Shown piece by piece: positions 60,605-64,000 of a stretch of DNA of 64,000 bases (positions are counted from its first letter, which is position 1; the number at the start of each line of letters is the position of its first letter). Below the pieces are notes generated by a model. That model was not told the origin of the DNA, searched no databases, and saw only the letters and a list, made by a program, of their open reading frames with translations. The DNA is taken from assembly GCA_001574975.1 (NCBI GenBank), contig KQ965732.1, forward strand, positions 1,400,814 to 1,464,813. The letters are read 5' to 3'. The position numbers were made by a program, and so were the translations under genes. The stretch comes from Gonapodya prolifera JEL478 (taxonomy: Eukaryota; Monoblepharomycota; Monoblepharidomycetes; Monoblepharidales; Gonapodyaceae).

Positions 60605-60670
60605 CGGTTGATGAATGACTGTGGACAACGGCACAACATCACGCTGTTCCACGAGGAACCCCGCCCGAAA

Positions 60671-63600
60671 ATGACCCTCGTCGCCGCCCAACCCTACTTG
60701 GCTGCCCTGCGCGGCTTCTCCTTCGAGCATCTGGACGTGCGCGAGTCCCTGTGCTCGAACCCTCCCGTGGTCGTCGCACCTCCGTTCGGCGACACGGGAT
60801 GCGCCGACTTCCGCGCGTACGACTGGGACCCCGATCCCTTCTTTCGCGTGCAGGCTCTCTCCCTGGCGAAAATCGTGAGGTCGAGGGTTGAGTTTAGGGG
60901 GAACATTTGCGGAACTCAATGAAAACCGACCATTGTCCCGTTTGTTGTCGCACCAGGCGGAAGTGGTTGACAAGGGCGAGAGATTGCTCGCGCGGCTGTA
61001 CGCCACACGTGGATGCTACCGGTCACTGCCTCAGGTGCGCTTGGAGCACTCCTCCAAAACATTGAGCTTCTATTCACGCCCCTGGTTTCCATGGCTCCAA
61101 CCGGCAAGGTTCAATCAAATGACGACCCGAAGCGCGCCGAGCTGTACTCGCGCACGTTCCAAATACTGAAGCCCGAAATCGAGAAAGCCAAGGATCTGAT
61201 GCACTTTCTGACCTCGTCGATTGCAACGTTCAAGGAGACCATCGCTACACTGAGCGGTCACTACAAAGATCACTGGGGGAGCAGTGAACTGTTTGCGCAG
61301 CTGGCGAAGCTGTTTAACCTGTTTGTGACACTGGATTATGTGAAGAACATGAAGGGCAGTCTCAACAACGACTTGTCGTTCTACAAGAGGTGAAGTAACC
61401 CAAAGTTCCCATTCCCACTTCGCCAACCAAAACTTTGGCTTTTTCTTCGCTCTCTTCCCGCCTCCAACACCAAATTCCTATATCCGCTTCTTTCGTTGTG
61501 TTGCGCCCTTGACCCCATCGGACCCTCCCCGTTTTCTTCCCGTGATCCATTATCTTGTTTTGAAGAGCATTGGCAAACATGGGCAGCAGAACGAGTGCCT
61601 CCGACGAGGAAACCGCCGAGTTGCATCAACTGTACCTTTTCCTCGGCAACCACGATCAGTTCATAACACTGCTTCGCAAAGAAGCATCGCAGATGGCAGG
61701 ACATGAAGACATTATCCTCGACATGTGCACATGGTGCGCTGAGAGTCTCGAGACCAACGTCATTATTGTTCCGGAAGAACGTTGGGGATTGTTAAAAGTG
61801 AGCGAACGATAAATTCCATGCAACATATCACATAACACGAGCACGGGGCAGGCCTTGGCGCTGGGCCTGCTTTTACTGGACACGCTCGGAGATGAGAAGG
61901 ATTCATATCTCGTAAAGCGGAAGGTCAAGCTGGACAAGTTTGGCAAGATTTTACGAGTGCGTTTTGGCTTCCATCGCGCGCTTCAGAGCACGCACTGCCA
62001 CAACATTAAAGTACTACTGCAAGTAGGCAACTTTAGTGGTTCCTCTTTTTGGAGACGTTCCAATCCGTCTTGGAACCGTCTACATGAGGGGGACATACTT
62101 GGCGAAGCGGGGATGGGATCTCGAGTCCGAAGACCCGAATCGAAACCAACTTTTGCCTCAATTGATTCCCGCGAAGAGACCCCTGTTCTCGCACTTTATC
62201 GCGGACTGGGTCGCCGCAAGGAACACTGTGAGTTTTCCGAAAACCCACTTGAAATTGCCTTGAAGTTGGTTGATCTCAATGGCTGCCAAGATTGGTGCGG
62301 AATGGAGTAATCCAATAAACCTGTCGGAGAGGAATGCAAGTGACCTCTATCATCTCCTGCATCGTGGCCTTCTTCTTCTGTCATCGCTCACCAGCCAAGT
62401 CCTTGAATGCTGTGCTTGGAAATTTGTTCATCCAGCCAAGCGGGGCGGCGAAATTCCCGAGAGTGCTTTGGATTACGACTTGGTCTGTCACCGGAACTTT
62501 TTCTTTTCCTTGCTTAAGTGTCATGTAACCGTAAACCCAATCAAGGCTCTGGCATACAATTTTTCTCCTCGAGAAAAGGACAGTCTACTTGAAGTGAGTG
62601 CAGTGCTGTATGTGGTGCTCGTTCCCGCAATCTTAGATATGTCCTTGCTCACAGTATTTAGATATGATTGAACGTCTGACAACGTTAATGACCTCATCTG
62701 TGGATGTTTTGTCGAAAGCGGTGCAGATTCACATAGGCCACGAAGTACAAGTATTCTGCAAGACTGTGCTTCAAGACATTGCTGCGCTTGCCGCCAAAAA
62801 GAAAAAGGGATCAACAGTGCAAGTGTCCTCTCATCAGTCTGTCTTTCAACTGTTAGAGTGACCCCTACATCAGTGTGTTGCAGCACGTTCAATCGGTTCT
62901 CTCTGATGCGACAGGTGTGGAGACAGGGCGACATTGTACACTGTCTCCAACACAGGTTTGTGCAAAATTTTGCACATAAATGTAACCGCCGTTAATGTAG
63001 ACCCCCGTCCTTGTATGGGTTATTTGGCAACTCCCTGCAGCTGCAAGCGATCCAAGCTCTCCTCGATCACTGTACCAATGAAAGGGCGGCATCAATGCGA
63101 GGCGGCTTTTTGAAAGAAAAAGATTTCAAAGAAGAGGATGCAAAGGCGATACAAGGGTTTTTGAGGAGTGCTTTTGGTTGGCTACAGTTGGTCGATATTC
63201 GAAAAGTAATCATGCGGTCCAGTGATGTCTCGGGATTATGGTACAAGGAATTTTGGTTAGAATTGAGCAGAGAGATACAGGTTTGTTCGTGTATCGTTTT
63301 TGGTATATTCGGACATCCGTTCCAGACCTGGCTCCTCCTAGTTTCCAATAGAATCATCTCTTCCATGGGTGCTTCTCACTCACACTATGGATTCAAATAA
63401 TCCAGAACACATCTCCCGAGTAGCGGCACCTTTGAAAATCTACAATGATGCTGGATCCAGAACACTCTACGACATGGGCTCCAGAAACTTATACGATGAA
63501 CTCGTTGCTGAGGTAATGCTCCCCGTTGACCCCGTTTGCCAAAGCATCTAATGCTGGTATTCGAAGGTAAATCTGCTCGTGGACCAATTTATTTTCAAAC

Positions 63601-64000
63601 TGAGTGAGAAGCTTTACTCGCACTGCAAAGTACATGCATCGATGTAAGTGAATGAGCCATTGTTGATGGGTGATTTCATTTGACTTGTTCCTGTGCCTTC
63701 AAAGTGCTGCCTTATCGACAGACCACCACACACTCTCTGAGGTTGTTTTTGAGGACGTGTTCCCACTTAGCAAATATGATGAACTTCTCAGTCGATTGAG
63801 AGCTTTGCAATTGTTAGGGCGAAGTAGCAACATTTCAGCTGCAATTGGACAGTGCTGCAACAATTTTTTAAAGAAAAACGTCGATCTCTTAATCCAACGT
63901 TTTGAGGCGAGCGATCTCTCGTACCTTCATGTGAGACCTCTGCTTTGATCTTAACTTAATTTTGGCGTTGTTATCCAAAGTTTGTCCCATCTCATAGGAT
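60671..64000 (+). CDS. CYFIP: CYFIP/Sra1/PIR121 subunit of the SCAR/WAVE complex, 3' end missing
   Basis: Exons follow CYFIP order. ATG 60671 (MTLVAAQPYLAALRGFSFEH) resembles the family start. Next are AEVVDKGERLLARLYATRGC, VQSNDDPKRAELYSRTFQIL, LAKLFNLFVTLDYVKNMKGS, LYLFLGNHDQFITLLRKEAS, EERWGLLK, ALGLLLLDTLGDEKDSYLVK, VKLDKFGKILR, VVPLFGDVPIRLG, LECCAWKFVHPAK, a block YNFSPREKDSLLE, YDELVAEV and, near the edge, LQLLGRSSNISAAIGQCCNN and DLLIQRFEASDLSYLH. About 700 of the usual ~1,250 residues are present; the rest lies to the right. Exons are joined by short GT-AG introns, several phase 0. CYFIP binds active Rac and holds the WAVE complex inactive, thereby controlling Arp2/3 actin branching. 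In fungi it is expected mainly in lineages with crawling cells. An in-frame upstream ATG at 60608 is less likely. Confidence 0.9.

Overview
The window looks like nuclear DNA of a zoosporic, chytrid-like fungus. Genes are dense and split by short GT-AG introns of about 55-80 bases. Several genes belong to families tied to flagella or crawling cells: a giant ASH-domain protein, an RJL-type small GTPase, a two-domain cyclic-nucleotide-binding protein and a CYFIP/Sra1 subunit of the SCAR/WAVE complex. No transposon, virus-like element, CRISPR array or convincing RNA gene was seen. The organism call is inference from gene content.

Layout. 1-3571 (-) is a partial gene of unknown function leaving the left edge. 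3.7-5.7 kb (-) holds two tandem paralogues for small secreted eight-cysteine, probably GPI-anchored proteins; the second copy has an in-frame stop. 5.8-7.7 kb shows no gene. 7.7-12.6 kb (+) has a proline-rich four-helix membrane protein and a disordered protein. 12.7-14.2 kb (-) encodes a RAD51AP1-like DNA-repair protein. 14.4-30.2 kb (-) reads best as one giant gene with a helical-repeat N-terminus followed by many ASH/HYDIN-type domains. 30.4-35.2 kb (+) is a decayed kinase-Sel1-LRR receptor-like gene. 35.6-37.6 kb (-) is a two-helix membrane protein.

38.8-41.7 kb (+) is a long disordered protein. 42.0-44.1 kb (-) is the cyclic-nucleotide-binding protein, divergent from an SDR oxidoreductase at 44.5-45.9 kb (+). 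46.0-48.1 kb (-) is a VHS-GAT trafficking adaptor, divergent from a histone H4 variant with a long N-terminal extension at 48.2-49.2 kb (+). 50.1-51.3 kb (+) is an unrecognised helical protein. 52.5-55.6 kb (+) encodes a probable PP1-docking protein with an 800-base, repeat-laden intron, followed by an 86-base poly-G tract. 56.0-59.5 kb (-) is the ribosome-biogenesis AAA ATPase RIX7/NVL, 59.6-60.6 kb (-) the RJL GTPase, and 60.7-64 kb (+) CYFIP, cut by the right edge.

The strongest novelty leads are the H4 variant, the RAD51AP1-like gene, the fused helical-repeat/ASH giant and the decayed kinase-Sel1-LRR gene. All exon joins were inferred by eye from splice consensus and reading phase.
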